From the NCBI GenBank assembly GCA_913055695.1, contig CAJXKF010000001.1:266354-330353 (forward strand): a DNA stretch of 64,000 nucleotides. Direction: 5' to 3'. The notes under the pieces are model-generated. The model made no database searches, was not told the origin of the DNA, and was given only the letters and a program-made list of their open reading frames with translations. Below are positions 37,440-51,384 of the stretch, piece after piece (positions within the stretch are counted from its first letter, which is position 1; each line of letters starts with the position of its first letter). The stretch comes from an uncultured Methylophaga sp. (GTDB taxonomy: Bacteria > Pseudomonadota > Gammaproteobacteria > Nitrosococcales > Methylophagaceae). Made by a program: the position numbers and the translations under genes.

Positions 37440-38676
37440 TACCCAAGACTATCCATTTTTGTGAGGTCAACCCTTCCAGCCCGACCGGGCCACGGGCATG
37501 AATTTTATCGGTGGAAATGCCGATCTCGGCACCCAGTCCATATTCAAAACCGTCAGCAAAACGGGTGGACGCATTAACCATCACCGAGCTGGAATCGACT
37601 TCGGCCAGAAAACGGCGCGCGCGCTGATAGTTCTCCGTCACAATCGATTCGGTGTGACCGGAGCTGTGGTGATGAATATGTTCCATCGCTTCATCCACCC
37701 CATCGACAATTTTGATCGATAAAATTGGTGCCAGATACTCAGTATCCCAATCGGCATCAGTCGCGGCATTGATGTCTTTCAGAATCGCCCGCGTTCTGCT
37801 GCAGCCGCGCAACTCCACACCTTCATCACCATAACGCACGGCGAGTCGTGGCAGGATGGTGTCTGCGACAGCGGCATCCACCAACAGAGTTTCCATCGCA
37901 TTACAGACACCGTATCGATGGCATTTGGCATTGAAAGCAATCTCTTCTGCCATATCCAGATCGGCTTCACTATCGATATAAACGTGGCAAATACCGTCCA
38001 GATGTTTAATCACCGGCACCTTAGCCTCGTTACTGATCCGTTCAATCAGACTTTTGCCACCACGAGGCACGATCACATCGACATATTCCGGCATGGTAAT
38101 CAAATGACCGACTGCGGCTCTGTCAGTAGTCTGAACCACCTGCACCGCGGTCTCAGGCAAACCAGCCTGCTCCAGACCACGACGGATGCAGGCCGCAATC
38201 GCCTGATTGGAATGAATCGCTTCACTGCCTCCACGCAGAATCGTGGCATTACCGGATTTCAGACATAAAGCGGCGGCATCAGCGGTCACATTGGGACGTG
38301 ACTCGTAAATAATACCGACTACGCCCAGCGGAACCCGCATTCGGCCCAGCTGAATTCCGGAAGGACGATAAGTCATATCACTGATTTCACCCACTGGATC
38401 CGGCAGTGCCGCGATCTGTTCCAGACCTTCGGCCATTGATTCGATGCGGGCATCGGACAAAGTCAGACGATCCAGCAGCGCCGCTTCCAAACCTTTGCTT
38501 CTGCCGGCTTCCAGATCGCGTTCATTTTCGAGTTTCAGGGTTTCAGCGGCCGCACGGATCTCTGCTGCCATCGCCAGCAGGGCTTTGTTCTTGGTTTCGG
38601 TGCCGGCGCGTGCCAGCGCGCGGCTCGCCTGACGGGCATGCTGCCCGAGGCTCTGCATGTACTCATTTACGTCCAA
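37420..38676 (-). CDS. proA: Gamma-glutamyl phosphate reductase
   Basis: A protein of about 418 residues of the aldehyde dehydrogenase superfamily that reduces gamma-glutamyl phosphate to the semialdehyde in proline synthesis. The catalytic Cys is in '[14 protein letters not shown]'; the NADP site includes '[27 protein letters not shown]'. The '[16 protein letters not shown]' C-terminus is diagnostic. The start is one of two adjacent TTG codons (38679 or 38676); the second has AGGAG seven bases upstream. Confidence 0.96.
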   Translation of the reverse strand: MDVNEYMQSLGQHARQASRALARAGTETKNKALLAMAAEIRAAAETLKLENERDLEAGRSKGLEAALLDRLTLSDARIESMAEGLEQIAALPDPVGEISDMTYRPSGIQLGRMRVPLGVVGIIYESRPNVTADAAALCLKSGNATILRGGSEAIHSNQAIAACIRRGLEQAGLPETAVQVVQTTDRAAVGHLITMPEYVDVIVPRGGKSLIERISNEAKVPVIKHLDGICHVYIDSEADLDMAEEIAFNAKCHRYGVCNAMETLLVDAAVADTILPRLAVRYGDEGVELRGCSRTRAILKDINAATDADWDTEYLAPILSIKIVDGVDEAMEHIHHHSSGHTESIVTENYQRARRFLAEVDSSSVMVNASTRFADGFEYGLGAEIGISTDKIHARGPVGLEGLTSQKWIVLGSGQIRK

Positions 38677-38700
38677 CAATAGACTCCTTCAATTTCTTTA

Positions 38701-39720
38701 TCAGACTTGTCTGACACCGGCCGCCTGCAGGCAGAGTTTTTCCAGCAATCGCCACGGGCAGGTTTTCAGCACGCCTTTGGCTGCTTTGTCGATATCGGCC
38801 ATCTGGGTCAGAAACTGTTGCCAGCGCTGACTGTCGTAGCGCTGCAGGGCTTCCCGCATTAAGGGTTTATTTTTATCCCAGACCGGTGGTTTCTGTGAGG
38901 CAAACACTTGCTCCAGCGGGCGACCGCTCTGCAGTTCCACCGACATCGCAACGAGTCGCCGCAGGGACCAGGCAACAGCTGAAAAAACCGCCAGAATATC
39001 AACACCTTCTGCACGCAGCCGTTCTATTATACGGGGGATTTTCTGCGCCTGTCCTGCCAGCACCGTATCCATCAAGCCGAAGGCCTCAAAACGGGCGTTG
39101 TCGGTGACCGACTGCAGGATCAGATCCTCGCTGAGTTCGCCATCGACACTCAGCAGTTCCAGCTTGTCGATTTCCTGCGCCGCCGCGAATAAATTGCCTT
39201 CCACCCGTTCGGCAATCAGGCTCGCCAGCCGGTTATCGCAATTAAGACCGCGTTGTCTCATACGCTGCATCACCCAGCGGGGTAACTGCGTTGCATCCAC
39301 CGGCCAGATTGCTACTGTGGCGCCCAGGCTATCCAGTTCTGTAAACCACTTGGCTTTCTGCGAGCGGTTGTCAATTTTGCCGCTGATGATAATCAGCGTG
39401 GTGTCTTGTGGTGGTTCGGCACAGAAGCGGCGTAATGCTTCACCGCCCTCTTTTCCCGGGCTGCCCGACGGCAGACGTATTTCTATCAGCCGCTGACTGG
39501 CAAACAGAGACAGGCTCTGCTCCTGCCATTTGATTTGTGACCAGTCAAAACGGCCTTCCACATGCCAGACTTCGCGATCATTGGCACCGGCATCACGCAG
39601 GCGTTTTCTGATTTTGTCGGCGGCCTCTTCCACCAGCAGTGCTTCATCACCATGTACCAGATAAACCGGTAATAAAGATTGCTGCAATGCACCATCGAGT
39701 TGTTCTGCCTTCAGCCGCAT
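38701..39720 (-). CDS. holA: DNA polymerase III subunit delta
   Basis: A protein of about 339 residues of the clamp-loader delta family: 'LLPVYLVHGDEALLVEEAADKIRKRL' at the N-terminus, 'LIIISGKIDNRSQKAKWFTEL', 'LASLIAERVEGNLFAAAQEIDKLELL' and a C-terminal 'PVWDKNKPLMREALQRY'. Delta opens the beta clamp during loading. The reading frame stays open upstream to 40059, but that part overlaps lptE antisense-frame sequence and is not protein-like. The ATG at 39720 gives the normal length and follows the lptE stop by 4 bases. Confidence 0.95.
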   Translation of the reverse strand: MRLKAEQLDGALQQSLLPVYLVHGDEALLVEEAADKIRKRLRDAGANDREVWHVEGRFDWSQIKWQEQSLSLFASQRLIEIRLPSGSPGKEGGEALRRFCAEPPQDTTLIIISGKIDNRSQKAKWFTELDSLGATVAIWPVDATQLPRWVMQRMRQRGLNCDNRLASLIAERVEGNLFAAAQEIDKLELLSVDGELSEDLILQSVTDNARFEAFGLMDTVLAGQAQKIPRIIERLRAEGVDILAVFSAVAWSLRRLVAMSVELQSGRPLEQVFASQKPPVWDKNKPLMREALQRYDSQRWQQFLTQMADIDKAAKGVLKTCPWRLLEKLCLQAAGVRQV

Positions 39721-39724
39721 TGGC

Positions 39725-40222
39725 TTAGTTGAGGGCAGACAGGCGGCGGATGATGCTCTGTACCATCTGTTTGTACATGTCTTCACGCAAAACCCGTTGC
39801 TGCTCGTCCATCGCCAGGATCTGATTCTGATCAAACTGGTAGTCGCGTCTGGCTTCAACCCGCTGTCTGTCGCCGATAAGTTCACCGTTTTCATCGGTGA
39901 TCTGATAAACCACCCAGGCTTCCAGTTCGTATTCACGCACCTTGGCATTGCTGCCGACGCTGAGTACATTCTGCTGATAGCGGTTTTCCAGCACAGTAAA
40001 CAAAGAGGCCCCTTCCTGGTAATCCTCAAGCACATTGATACCGTTTCTTTGCAAAGCACGCTTGAGCTGCAGACCGAATGAATCCTGTCGTGTGTTGACG
40101 CCCTGAATATAGAGCGTTTTCAGTTCTTCCGGCACTGCCGCTGCGCCCCTCAGCTGAAAGCCACAGGCTGTAAGAGTTAGAATGACCAGTGCAATAAAGC
40201 TTCTGAACACCACATGATTCAT
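39725..40222 (-). CDS. lptE: LPS-assembly lipoprotein LptE
   Basis: A 165-residue outer-membrane lipoprotein. The signal is 'MNHVVFRSFIALVILTLTACGFQLRG' with the lipobox Cys at 20; 'CGFQLRG' right after cleavage is the family mark. It plugs the LptD barrel and guides LPS to the surface. It sits between leuS and holA in the conserved order. Confidence 0.95.
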   Translation of the reverse strand: MNHVVFRSFIALVILTLTACGFQLRGAAAVPEELKTLYIQGVNTRQDSFGLQLKRALQRNGINVLEDYQEGASLFTVLENRYQQNVLSVGSNAKVREYELEAWVVYQITDENGELIGDRQRVEARRDYQFDQNQILAMDEQQRVLREDMYKQMVQSIIRRLSALN

Positions 40223-40237
40223 GTTTGATTTCCTTTA

Positions 40238-42754
<2,517 letters not shown>

Positions 42755-42782
42755 TCAAAATATAGTTGAGCTTAATGCCAAC

Positions 42783-42805
42783 AAAAAAGCAGCCCGTAGG
42801 CTGCT
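42783..42805 (-). terminator. Rho-independent terminator downstream of the ferredoxin gene
   Basis: On the minus strand AGCAGCC-N4-GGCTGCT is followed by TTTTTT. It lies 46 bp past the stop of the ferredoxin gene at 42851 and should end the M16/rsmD/coaD/ferredoxin transcript before leuS. Confidence 0.85.
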
Positions 42806-42850
42806 TCTATTGATTCTACTGTGTAGACTGCGCATAGCTGCGCTCAACAC

Positions 42851-43108
<258 letters not shown>

Positions 43109-43145
43109 TTACTCCACAATTCGATATTAAGCGATCTTATCGCTG

Positions 43146-44195
<1,050 letters not shown>

Positions 44196-44221
<26 letters not shown>

Positions 44222-45509
44222 CTACCAGCACCGTCAGCATTGTGTCGGCATTCACGCGTCGCTCGAATGCCTGTTTAATGTCCGCCACGGTTACTGCATT
44301 TACTTTGTCATTAAAGTTATCCAGGTAGTCCAGTGGCAAGTCGTAGAATCCTATCATAGCCAGGTAATCTGCGATCTTGCTGTTGCTGTCCACCCTTAGC
44401 GCAAAGCCACCGGTAATATTCTGCTTGGCCGCGGTCAGTTCTTCTTCGGTAGGCCCGTTCTCGATGAACGTTTTGAGCGTATCCTGCAAGACGCTCAAAG
44501 CTTCCTCCGCCTTTTCATTGCGGGTCTGCAAGGCAAACTGATAAGGCCCTTTTTGTTGCATCGGCCGGAAGTAACTGTAAACACCATAAGTTAAGCCGCG
44601 TTTTTCCCGCAACTCGTCACTGAGCTGGGACACAAGTCCGCTGCCACCCAGTATATGGTTGCCGACATACAGCGGGAAATAATCCGGATCATCACGGCTG
44701 ATGCCGACCTCGCCCATCAGGATGGTGGTTTGGGTGGACGGAAAGCTTTTACTGATATGCTGCGATTGCTTCAGCAAAGGCACTTCAGGCAACTTTTCAG
44801 CAGGCTGGCCGGTAGCAAGACCGGAGGTCACGCGATGGGCGATGTTTTCAGCTTGCTTGCGATCGACAGCACCAACGATAACGACCACGGCGTTGCTGCT
44901 GACATAGTAGCGGTCATAAAAAGCTTGTAAGTCAGCCGGGCTCAACTGTTGAACACTGTCAGAATTACCGGCTGGCATCACGCCGTAGGGATGCTGATCG
45001 TAGAGATTCTCATAAAAAGCCCGGGTCGCAATCGCCTGAGGAGACTGATTTTCTGCCTGCAGTCCGGTCAGCATCGTCTGCTGAATACGAGCAAAGGCAT
45101 CCTTAGGAAAGGCAGGTCCTGACAGCAATTTACTGTATGTCTCCAGCGCCTGTTCATAAGCCTGTTTTTGTGTCAGCGTGCGCAGGCTGAATACGGCCAT
45201 ATCACGCTCAGAGCTGGCACCGAATTTGGCACCGACACTGGCGAAGGATGTTGCGATCTCATCGGCCGACATGGCTTTTGTGCCTTCATCAATCATGGCC
45301 GCCGTCATTTTAGCCTTACCCGGCTGTTCGCCATCACGCGCTGCACCGGCATCAAACACCACGCTGATATCGACCATCGGCAACTCCGGCGCCGGGACAA
45401 AAAAGACGCGTGCCTTGTTATCAGTTGTCCAGTGCTGGATCTCAGGTCCGGCCCAACTCACACCGGCTGAAGTGAGGGTTAAGAAAAAAACAATGACTCT
45501 AGCGAACAT
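44196..45509 (-). CDS. M16-family peptidase homologue lacking the zinc site (second of pair)
   Basis: A protein of about 437 residues with a signal peptide ('MFARVIVFFLTLTSAGVSWA'). It has the M16 fold ('VDISVVFDAGAARDGEQPGKAKMTAAMIDEGTKAMSADEIATSFA', 'YDQHPYGVMPAGNSDSVQQLSPADLQAFYDRYYV', 'SDELREKRGLTYGVYSYF'). The HxxEH zinc motif is absent: the equivalent position reads AKMTAAMIDEG. The retained C-terminal RxxxxxY-type region suggests it is the non-catalytic half of a periplasmic heterodimer with the upstream gene. Start 45509 has GGAG six bases upstream and overlaps the preceding stop. Confidence 0.9.
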
Positions 45510-46863
45510 GCGCATCTCCAGCATTTGTTACAGGACTACCATCCAGCGGTAAGGGAACCAGTTCGGCAATAGTGAGGCTGTCATCAGTGAAATATTTTTT
45601 GGCTACGGCCTGCACCTGTTCTGCGGTCACCGCTTTGATGTTATCGACGTACTGTTCGCCGACCATCCAGTCAAGGCCAATTGTTTCCAGCATGCCGATC
45701 TGCATGGCCTGATAAAACACACTGTCTTTTTCATACACATTTTCAGCCACAACCTGGGTTTTAACGCGGTCAAGTTCTTCTGCAGTGACCGGCGTTTGTT
45801 TGAGCCGTTCAATCTGGTCACGAACCGCTTGTTCCAGATCTTCTATCGTTTTTCCATTGGCTGGTGTGCCGGCCACAAGAAACAGGTCCTGCAAACGCGA
45901 GAACAGACTGTTGCCGGCTCCGACGCTGGTCGCTACCTGCTGTTCGCGTACCAGTTCTCTGGCAAAGCGGGCGCTGTTGCCACCATCAAGAATGCCGGCC
46001 AATACTTCCAGTGCGTAGGGTTCCCAGCTGTTTTCCTCAGCCACGGTTTTGGCACCCGGGACTTTCCAGCCCATCATCAGATAAGGTAATTCGGCCGGTG
46101 CCTTAACTTTGATTTCGCGGATACCCAACTGGGGCACTTCCACTCGCGGCTTTAATTCAGCGATTGTTTCCGGTTTGAGCGGGCCGAAATATTGCTTGGC
46201 CAGTTCCAGCACCGCTTTTGGCTCGACATCTCCGGCAACGACTACCGTCGCGTTATTGGGGGCATACCACATCTGATACCAGTCGCGCAGATCCTCGGCT
46301 TCGTAATGCTGGATATCACTCATCCAGCCGATGATGGGATGATCGTAGGGACTGCTCATGAAGGCAGTGGCGTTGAAATGTTCACGCATTAAGGCCTGAG
46401 GATCATCCTCTGTTCGCATCCTGCGCTCTTCCGCCACCACATCACGTTCCTTCATCAGCTCGGCGGGTTCGATCACCAGGTTGCGCATGCGATCAGATTC
46501 AAGCTTGAAACTGATCTCCAGTCTGTCTTTGTGCAGCTTCTGGAAATAGGCAGTGTAGTCACGGCCGGTAAATGCGTTCTGTTCACCGCCATTACGGGCA
46601 ATAATCTGGGAGAATTCATTGGGTTTCAGGTTCTCGGTGCCCTTGAACATCATATGCTCCAGTACATGCGAAATACCGGTTATCCCGTTGTATTCGTAGC
46701 TGGATCCCACTTTGTACCAGACTTGAGACACGACCACCGGTGCCCGGTGGTCTTCCTTAACAATCAGTTTAAGCCCGTTATCAAGCTCAAACTCGCTGAC
46801 CTGTGCCTGTACAATGCCGGGCAGTAACAGGGCCAGCCAGGCTAGATTTTTTAGTTTCAGCAT
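45499..46863 (-). CDS. M16-family zinc peptidase (catalytic member of pair)
   Basis: A protein of about 454 residues with a signal peptide ('MLKLKNLAWLALLLPGIVQAQ'). The zinc motif is complete: 'GISHVLEHMMFKG' (HxxEH) and the downstream acidic region 'RDVVAEERRMRTEDDP' supplies the third ligand. It should degrade peptides in the periplasm together with the inactive partner encoded next. The in-frame reading extends to 46917, but the ATG at 46863 has AAAGAG six bases upstream and yields a proper signal peptide. It is divergent from ftsY, with about 63 bp between starts. Confidence 0.93.
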   Translation of the reverse strand: MLKLKNLAWLALLLPGIVQAQVSEFELDNGLKLIVKEDHRAPVVVSQVWYKVGSSYEYNGITGISHVLEHMMFKGTENLKPNEFSQIIARNGGEQNAFTGRDYTAYFQKLHKDRLEISFKLESDRMRNLVIEPAELMKERDVVAEERRMRTEDDPQALMREHFNATAFMSSPYDHPIIGWMSDIQHYEAEDLRDWYQMWYAPNNATVVVAGDVEPKAVLELAKQYFGPLKPETIAELKPRVEVPQLGIREIKVKAPAELPYLMMGWKVPGAKTVAEENSWEPYALEVLAGILDGGNSARFARELVREQQVATSVGAGNSLFSRLQDLFLVAGTPANGKTIEDLEQAVRDQIERLKQTPVTAEELDRVKTQVVAENVYEKDSVFYQAMQIGMLETIGLDWMVGEQYVDNIKAVTAEQVQAVAKKYFTDDSLTIAELVPLPLDGSPVTNAGDAHVR

Positions 46864-46926
46864 CTGCATCTCTTTAATGGCTGCGTGATAAGATTGACCG
46901 TCGAAGTGTAACGACAAGCAGAAAAT

Positions 46927-47991
46927 ATGTTTAGTTTCCTTAGAAAAAAAAACAAATCCACTGAGCCGGAATCGGCGTCAGAGCAGGTGGAAGCACCTGC
47001 TGAAATAACAACGCCAGCAGAACCGGAAAGCGCGGCTGAGACCAGCGCAGAATCGTCCACGAAGACCGGCCTGTTTGGTCGGCTCAAACAGGGCCTCAGC
47101 CGCACCAGTAATAAATTGACCGACGGCTTTGCCAGTCTGGTTCTGGGTCGCAAAACCATTGATGATGATTTACTGGAAGAGCTGGAAACCCAGTTGCTGA
47201 CGGCTGATCTTGGCGTGGATGCCACCACCCGCATCATTGATGACCTGACGCAACGCGTTAACCGCAAACAGCTGGGTGATGTTGAAGCTTTGTTTAAGGC
47301 CATGCGTGACGACATGGTCAAGATCCTTGAACCCAGTGCCAAACCATTGGTGATACCGGCCAAAGCTGGTCCCTTCGTGATTCTGATGGTCGGCATTAAC
47401 GGTGTCGGTAAAACCACCACCATCGGCAAACTGGCCAAGCAATTCCAGCAACAGGGCAAAAAAGTCATGCTCGCCGCAGGTGATACCTTCCGCGCTGCTG
47501 CAGTGGAACAATTACAAGTCTGGGGTGAACGTAATCAGATTCCTGTCATTGCCCAGCCCACTGGTGCCGATTCAGCATCTGTAATTTACGACGCGCTGGA
47601 AGCGGCAAAAGCCCGTGATGTTGATATCCTGATTGCCGACACCGCAGGCCGCCTGCATACCCAGTCCAATCTGATGGAAGAGCTGAAAAAAGTGAAACGG
47701 GTGATGGGCAAAGTTGATGCAACTGCACCGCACGAGGTCATGCTGGTTGTTGATGCCGGCACCGGTCAGAATGCTTTGCAGCAGGCACAACAATTCAATG
47801 AAGCTGTCGGTGTCACTGGTATTACGCTGACCAAGCTGGATGGCACCGCCAAAGGCGGCATTATCTTCGCTATTGCAGACAAGACGGGCCTGCCAATCCG
47901 TTACATCGGGGTGGGTGAAAAAATAGATGATCTGCGCTCTTTTAATGCCAATGACTTTGTCGATGCCCTGTTAGGACGAGAAGACGATTAA
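46927..47991 (+). CDS. ftsY: Signal recognition particle receptor FtsY
   Basis: A 354-residue SRP receptor GTPase. An acidic N-terminal A domain (about 1-50, rich in Glu) is followed by the NG domain: 'LMVGINGVGKTTTIGKLAKQFQQQ' (G1), 'LAAGDTFRAAAVEQL', 'DILIADTAGRLHTQSNLMEEL' (G3), 'TLTKLDGTAKGG' (G4) and 'YIGVGEKIDDLRSFNANDFV'. The A domain is much shorter than in E. coli. It docks SRP-bound ribosomes at the inner membrane; the SRP RNA is also in this window. Confidence 0.97.
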   Translation: MFSFLRKKNKSTEPESASEQVEAPAEITTPAEPESAAETSAESSTKTGLFGRLKQGLSRTSNKLTDGFASLVLGRKTIDDDLLEELETQLLTADLGVDATTRIIDDLTQRVNRKQLGDVEALFKAMRDDMVKILEPSAKPLVIPAKAGPFVILMVGINGVGKTTTIGKLAKQFQQQGKKVMLAAGDTFRAAAVEQLQVWGERNQIPVIAQPTGADSASVIYDALEAAKARDVDILIADTAGRLHTQSNLMEELKKVKRVMGKVDATAPHEVMLVVDAGTGQNALQQAQQFNEAVGVTGITLTKLDGTAKGGIIFAIADKTGLPIRYIGVGEKIDDLRSFNANDFVDALLGREDD

Positions 47992-48641
47992 TGATCCGCT
48001 TCAGTGAGGTTTACAAACGTTATCCCAACCAGCATGAGGCGCTGTCCGGGCTCAGCTTTGAACTGGAAAAAGGTGAGATGGCCTTTCTTACCGGACACTC
48101 CGGGGCCGGAAAAAGTACCCTGCTTAAGCTGATTGCGCTGATTGAACGCAGTTCGCATGGTCAGGTCTGGGTCAACAACCAGAATCTCACCCGTCTGCCC
48201 AAGTGGAAGATCCCCTATTATCGCCGCAAGATTGGCCTGGTGTTTCAGGACCACAATCTGCTGCATGATCGCACTGTGTTCGACAATGTCGCCTTGCCTT
48301 TGATTATTGCCGGTGAGAATCACCGTGAGATCGGTCGAAGAGTTCGGGCAGCACTGGATAAAGTAGGCCTGCTGGGAAAAGAACGCAGTCTGCCGATCGC
48401 GCTATCCGGCGGTGAGCAACAACGTGTCGGCATTGCCCGTGCCGTAGTGAACCGGCCGCCGGTCCTTTTGGCTGACGAACCTACCGGTAATCTTGATCCG
48501 GATCTGTCACGCGAGATCATGCATCTGTTCGAACAGTTCAATCAGGTGGGTGTCACTGTTTTTATCGCCTCTCACGACCTGGAGCTTATTAACAGCATGT
48601 CACATCGTCAAATCACGCTTCACCAGGGACGGCTGGCCTGA
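47991..48641 (+). CDS. ftsE: Cell division ATP-binding protein FtsE
   Basis: A 216-residue ABC ATPase with Walker A '[16 protein letters not shown]', signature '[32 protein letters not shown]' and switch His in 'IASHDLELI'. With FtsX it regulates amidase activators at the septum. The start overlaps the ftsY stop by one base. Confidence 0.97.
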   Translation: MIRFSEVYKRYPNQHEALSGLSFELEKGEMAFLTGHSGAGKSTLLKLIALIERSSHGQVWVNNQNLTRLPKWKIPYYRRKIGLVFQDHNLLHDRTVFDNVALPLIIAGENHREIGRRVRAALDKVGLLGKERSLPIALSGGEQQRVGIARAVVNRPPVLLADEPTGNLDPDLSREIMHLFEQFNQVGVTVFIASHDLELINSMSHRQITLHQGRLA

Positions 48642-49570
48642 TGCTGAAACTTAATCTCCATAATTATTTCCTGCGTCATCTGCAGGTCATGCTCTACAGT
48701 CTGGGTCAGTTGTGGCGGACTCCGGCAGCGACTACCATGACCGTGCTGGTTATCGGTATTGCCCTGGCTTTGCCTGCAGGTCTTTATGTGCTGCTGAAAA
48801 ACGTGGAACAGGTCAGCAGTCAATGGGAAGAAGCCAGCCAGATATCACTGTTTCTGCACCACAACACCCCCGATCAGCGTGGCAAGCAACTGGCCGAGCA
48901 ATTACTGAGCTGGCCGGATATCAATGCCGTGCACTATCAATCAGCGCAGGACTCTCTGGCTGAATTCAGAGAGCTATCCGGTCTCGACAGTCTGCTCGAT
49001 ACCCTGCCCAGCAACCCGTTACCACCGGTCATCATCATTCAACCCGAGGGCGGCCAGCATGAAAATGAGGCGCTGCAGAGTCTGCTCGACAGGCTGCAGA
49101 ACATGCAGGAAGTCGAGCTGGCCAAGCTGGATATGGAGTGGCTGCAGCGGCTGCGCAGTATCAATGAAGCCGGTGAACGCGGTATCAGTATTCTGGCGAT
49201 ATTATTGTCCCTGAGCGTGCTGCTGGTAATCGGTAATACCATTCGCCTTGCTATCCTGAACCGGCAGACTGAAATCCGCGTCATCAAGCTGGTCGGTGGC
49301 ACCAATGCCTTTGTCAGACGTCCCTTCCTCTATACCGGTTTCTGGTATGGCCTGCTTGGCGGTGCTATTGCCTGGCTGACATTGCTGCTGACATTGTTGT
49401 TTATCAGTGGTCCGGTTAACCGGCTCGCAGCTTTATATGACAGCCAGTTCACACTGAACTGGCTGGGCGGTCAGATGTTTATCGCCCTGCCGTTGTTCGG
49501 ACTGGTTTTAGGGGTTCTGGGCGCCTGGCTTGCAGTAGGTCGGCACCTTAATGACATCGAGCCAACATAG
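48641..49570 (+). CDS. ftsX: Cell division protein FtsX
   Basis: A 309-residue membrane protein with four hydrophobic segments: one near 25-50, a periplasmic domain of about 120 residues, and three at 180-205, 230-255 and 275-300. 'ILNRQTEIRVIKLVGGTNAFVRRPFLYTGFWYGLLGG' is the FtsX/MacB-type core. It overlaps ftsE by one base (TGATG). Confidence 0.96.
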   Translation: MLKLNLHNYFLRHLQVMLYSLGQLWRTPAATTMTVLVIGIALALPAGLYVLLKNVEQVSSQWEEASQISLFLHHNTPDQRGKQLAEQLLSWPDINAVHYQSAQDSLAEFRELSGLDSLLDTLPSNPLPPVIIIQPEGGQHENEALQSLLDRLQNMQEVELAKLDMEWLQRLRSINEAGERGISILAILLSLSVLLVIGNTIRLAILNRQTEIRVIKLVGGTNAFVRRPFLYTGFWYGLLGGAIAWLTLLLTLLFISGPVNRLAALYDSQFTLNWLGGQMFIALPLFGLVLGVLGAWLAVGRHLNDIEPT

Positions 49571-49582
49571 ACATCAGCAACA

Positions 49583-49610
49583 GGAACTTTTAACTGTTTT
49601 ATGCCTCATA
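49583..49610 (+). promoter_or_regulatory. Sigma-E (RpoE)-like promoter upstream of rpoH
   Basis: GGAACTT (49583-49589), a 16-base spacer, then TCATA (49606-49610). This matches the extracytoplasmic-stress consensus GGAACTT-N15-19-TCnnA. It lies between the ftsX stop and the rpoH start, about 60 bp before the ATG. E. coli rpoH also has a sigma-E promoter. Confidence 0.6.
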
Positions 49611-49669
49611 TAGTGGCAAAATAATATTTAATGCTATTATTGAGCGATGACTCTCAGGAGACTGCGCAG

Positions 49670-50530
49670 ATGACAAATAATGTGGCCCAATATGAACTGG
49701 CGCTGGCACCGATTGGTAATCTCGACGCCTATACCAGTCTGGTACACACCATTCCCGTACTGACCGCTGAGGAAGAGTACGATCTTGCAAGCAAGCTGCA
49801 GCGTGACGGTGACCTTGAAGCCGCGCAACGGCTGGTCCTATCGCATCTGCGTTTCGTTGTTCGTATCGCCAAAGGCTATAGCGGCTATGGTTTGCCGGTT
49901 GCCGACCTGATTCAGGAAGGCAATATCGGTCTGATGAAAGCGGTCAAACGCTTCAACCCCGAAAAAGGCGTACGACTGGTCTCTTTTGCCGTGCACTGGA
50001 TCCGCGCTGAAATTCATGAATATGTGATCCGCAACTGGCGCATCGTGAAAATCGCCACCACCAAAGCGCAACGCAAACTGTTTTTCAACCTTCGCAGTGC
50101 CAAACAGCGTCTGGGCTGGTTGAACCAGGAAGAAGTCGAAGCTGTCGCTGAGGACCTCGGTGTTACTCCTGCCAACGTCATTGAGATGGAGCGCAGACTG
50201 GCGCAGCCTGATGCCTCCTTTGAATTGCCGGCTGACACAGATGATGAAGAAAATCATTATTCTCCGGTTGCTTATCTGGCTGCTCCGGAAAATACTGACC
50301 CTTCCCAGCAGCTGGAACAGGATGACTACAGCGATTATCAGCAGCAGAAACTAGCCAATGCGCTATCGACACTGGATGAAAGAAGCCGCGACATCATCGC
50401 CCAGCGCTGGCTGAAAGAAGACGATAAAGCGACGCTACATACTCTGGCTGAACAGTACCAGGTATCGGCAGAGCGTATTCGTCAGATTGAAAACAACGCT
50501 ATCAAAAAACTCAAGAAACTGATGGTCTGA
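49670..50530 (+). CDS. rpoH: RNA polymerase heat-shock sigma factor RpoH (sigma-32)
   Basis: A 286-residue sigma factor. Region 2 is '[65 protein letters not shown]'; the RpoH box '[15 protein letters not shown]' is diagnostic; region 4 ends '[25 protein letters not shown]'. The ATG at 49670 has AGGAG nine bases upstream and is preferred over 49631. A strong terminator follows. Confidence 0.97.
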   Translation: MTNNVAQYELALAPIGNLDAYTSLVHTIPVLTAEEEYDLASKLQRDGDLEAAQRLVLSHLRFVVRIAKGYSGYGLPVADLIQEGNIGLMKAVKRFNPEKGVRLVSFAVHWIRAEIHEYVIRNWRIVKIATTKAQRKLFFNLRSAKQRLGWLNQEEVEAVAEDLGVTPANVIEMERRLAQPDASFELPADTDDEENHYSPVAYLAAPENTDPSQQLEQDDYSDYQQQKLANALSTLDERSRDIIAQRWLKEDDKATLHTLAEQYQVSAERIRQIENNAIKKLKKLMV

Positions 50531-50547
50531 GGCCAAACTTCAGACAC

Positions 50548-50576
50548 AAAAAAGCCTGCTCGAAGCAGGCTTTTTT
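50548..50576. terminator. Bidirectional rho-independent terminator between rpoH and fdxA
   Basis: AAAAAAGCCTGCT-CGA-AGCAGGCTTTTTT is a 13-bp perfect stem with A/T tracts. It serves the converging rpoH (plus) and fdxA (minus) genes. Confidence 0.92.
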
Positions 50577-50597
50577 ATTTCTGTCCTGAAAATCGGA

Positions 50598-50921
50598 TTA
50601 TCTTTCCAGCAGCGGTGTTTTGTCAGGTTTTCCGTCCCACTCTTCAGCATCAGGCAGGGGGTCTTTTTTCTCAGACAGAACCGGCCATACGCGTGACAGT
50701 TCTTCATTGATTTGCAGAAACTCCATTTGCTCATCCGGCAAATCATCTTCCGAGAAAATCGCTTCTGCAGGACACTCCGGCTCACACAGGGTGCAGTCGA
50801 TGCACTCGTCTGGATCGATGACCAGAAAGTTCGGACCTTCGTGAAAACAATCTACTGGGCAGACATCAACGCAGTCAGTATATTTACACTTGATACAGTT
50901 TTCTGTGACAACAAAGGTCAT
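50598..50921 (-). CDS. fdxA: Ferredoxin FdxA ([3Fe-4S][4Fe-4S] seven-iron type)
   Basis: A 107-residue ferredoxin with '[47 protein letters not shown]'. The first motif has the CxxxxxxC spacing of seven-iron ferredoxins, and the C-terminal helical tail of about 45 residues is as in Azotobacter FdxA. It is the second ferredoxin in the window. It is divergent from lapA, 164 bp away. Confidence 0.94.
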   Translation of the reverse strand: MTFVVTENCIKCKYTDCVDVCPVDCFHEGPNFLVIDPDECIDCTLCEPECPAEAIFSEDDLPDEQMEFLQINEELSRVWPVLSEKKDPLPDAEEWDGKPDKTPLLER

Positions 50922-51085
50922 GTTGAATTCTCCAAAAACACGAGTTATGCAGGCTCGGGCCTGTCTTTAATTAAACGGACATTTTACATGATTTGCACCC
51001 GTTCTGGGCAAGGATCGTTTTTGCGGTATGATCGGGACTGGGAACACTTTGCACTGATTCAAGCAATATTGAGGGACTGCGCAGT

Positions 51086-51379
51086 ATGCGAAAATTATTT
51101 TTTCTGCTTTTGTTCGCGTTGATTTTTATCTTCAGCGCCGCATTTGCCGCATTCAATATGAATGATGTAACGGTCAATTTCTATTTTGGTGAGTTCACCC
51201 TACCTTTATCCGCAGTGCTGGTGATGGCCATGCTGCTGGGTGTCGCCATTGGCATGATTGTACTGGTGCTGACCACATTGAAACTGCGTTACGAGAATCG
51301 CCGCCTGCAGCACAGACTGACAGTGTCCGAGCAGGAAATTAACAGCCTGCGCATTATGCCTATCAAAGACAGCCACTAA
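51086..51379 (+). CDS. lapA: LapA-domain membrane protein (DUF1049)
   Basis: A 97-residue protein with two membrane helices (1-24 and 43-66) around 'NMNDVTVNFYFGEFTLPLSAVLVMAMLLGVAIG' and a C-terminal coiled coil. LapA acts with LapB in lipopolysaccharide assembly control in E. coli. It is 5 bp before lapB. Confidence 0.92.
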   Translation: MRKLFFLLLFALIFIFSAAFAAFNMNDVTVNFYFGEFTLPLSAVLVMAMLLGVAIGMIVLVLTTLKLRYENRRLQHRLTVSEQEINSLRIMPIKDSH

Positions 51380-51384
51380 TCGTG

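Noticed and set aside
39721-40059. An open frame extending HolA by 113 residues at its N-terminus
   Set aside because: The extra part overlaps lptE in another frame, is not protein-like, and HolA of normal length starts at the ATG at 39720 just after lptE.
46857-47468. A 203-codon open frame antisense to ftsY
   Set aside because: It is a Ser/Arg-rich shadow of the ftsY coding strand with no ribosome site or recognisable domain.
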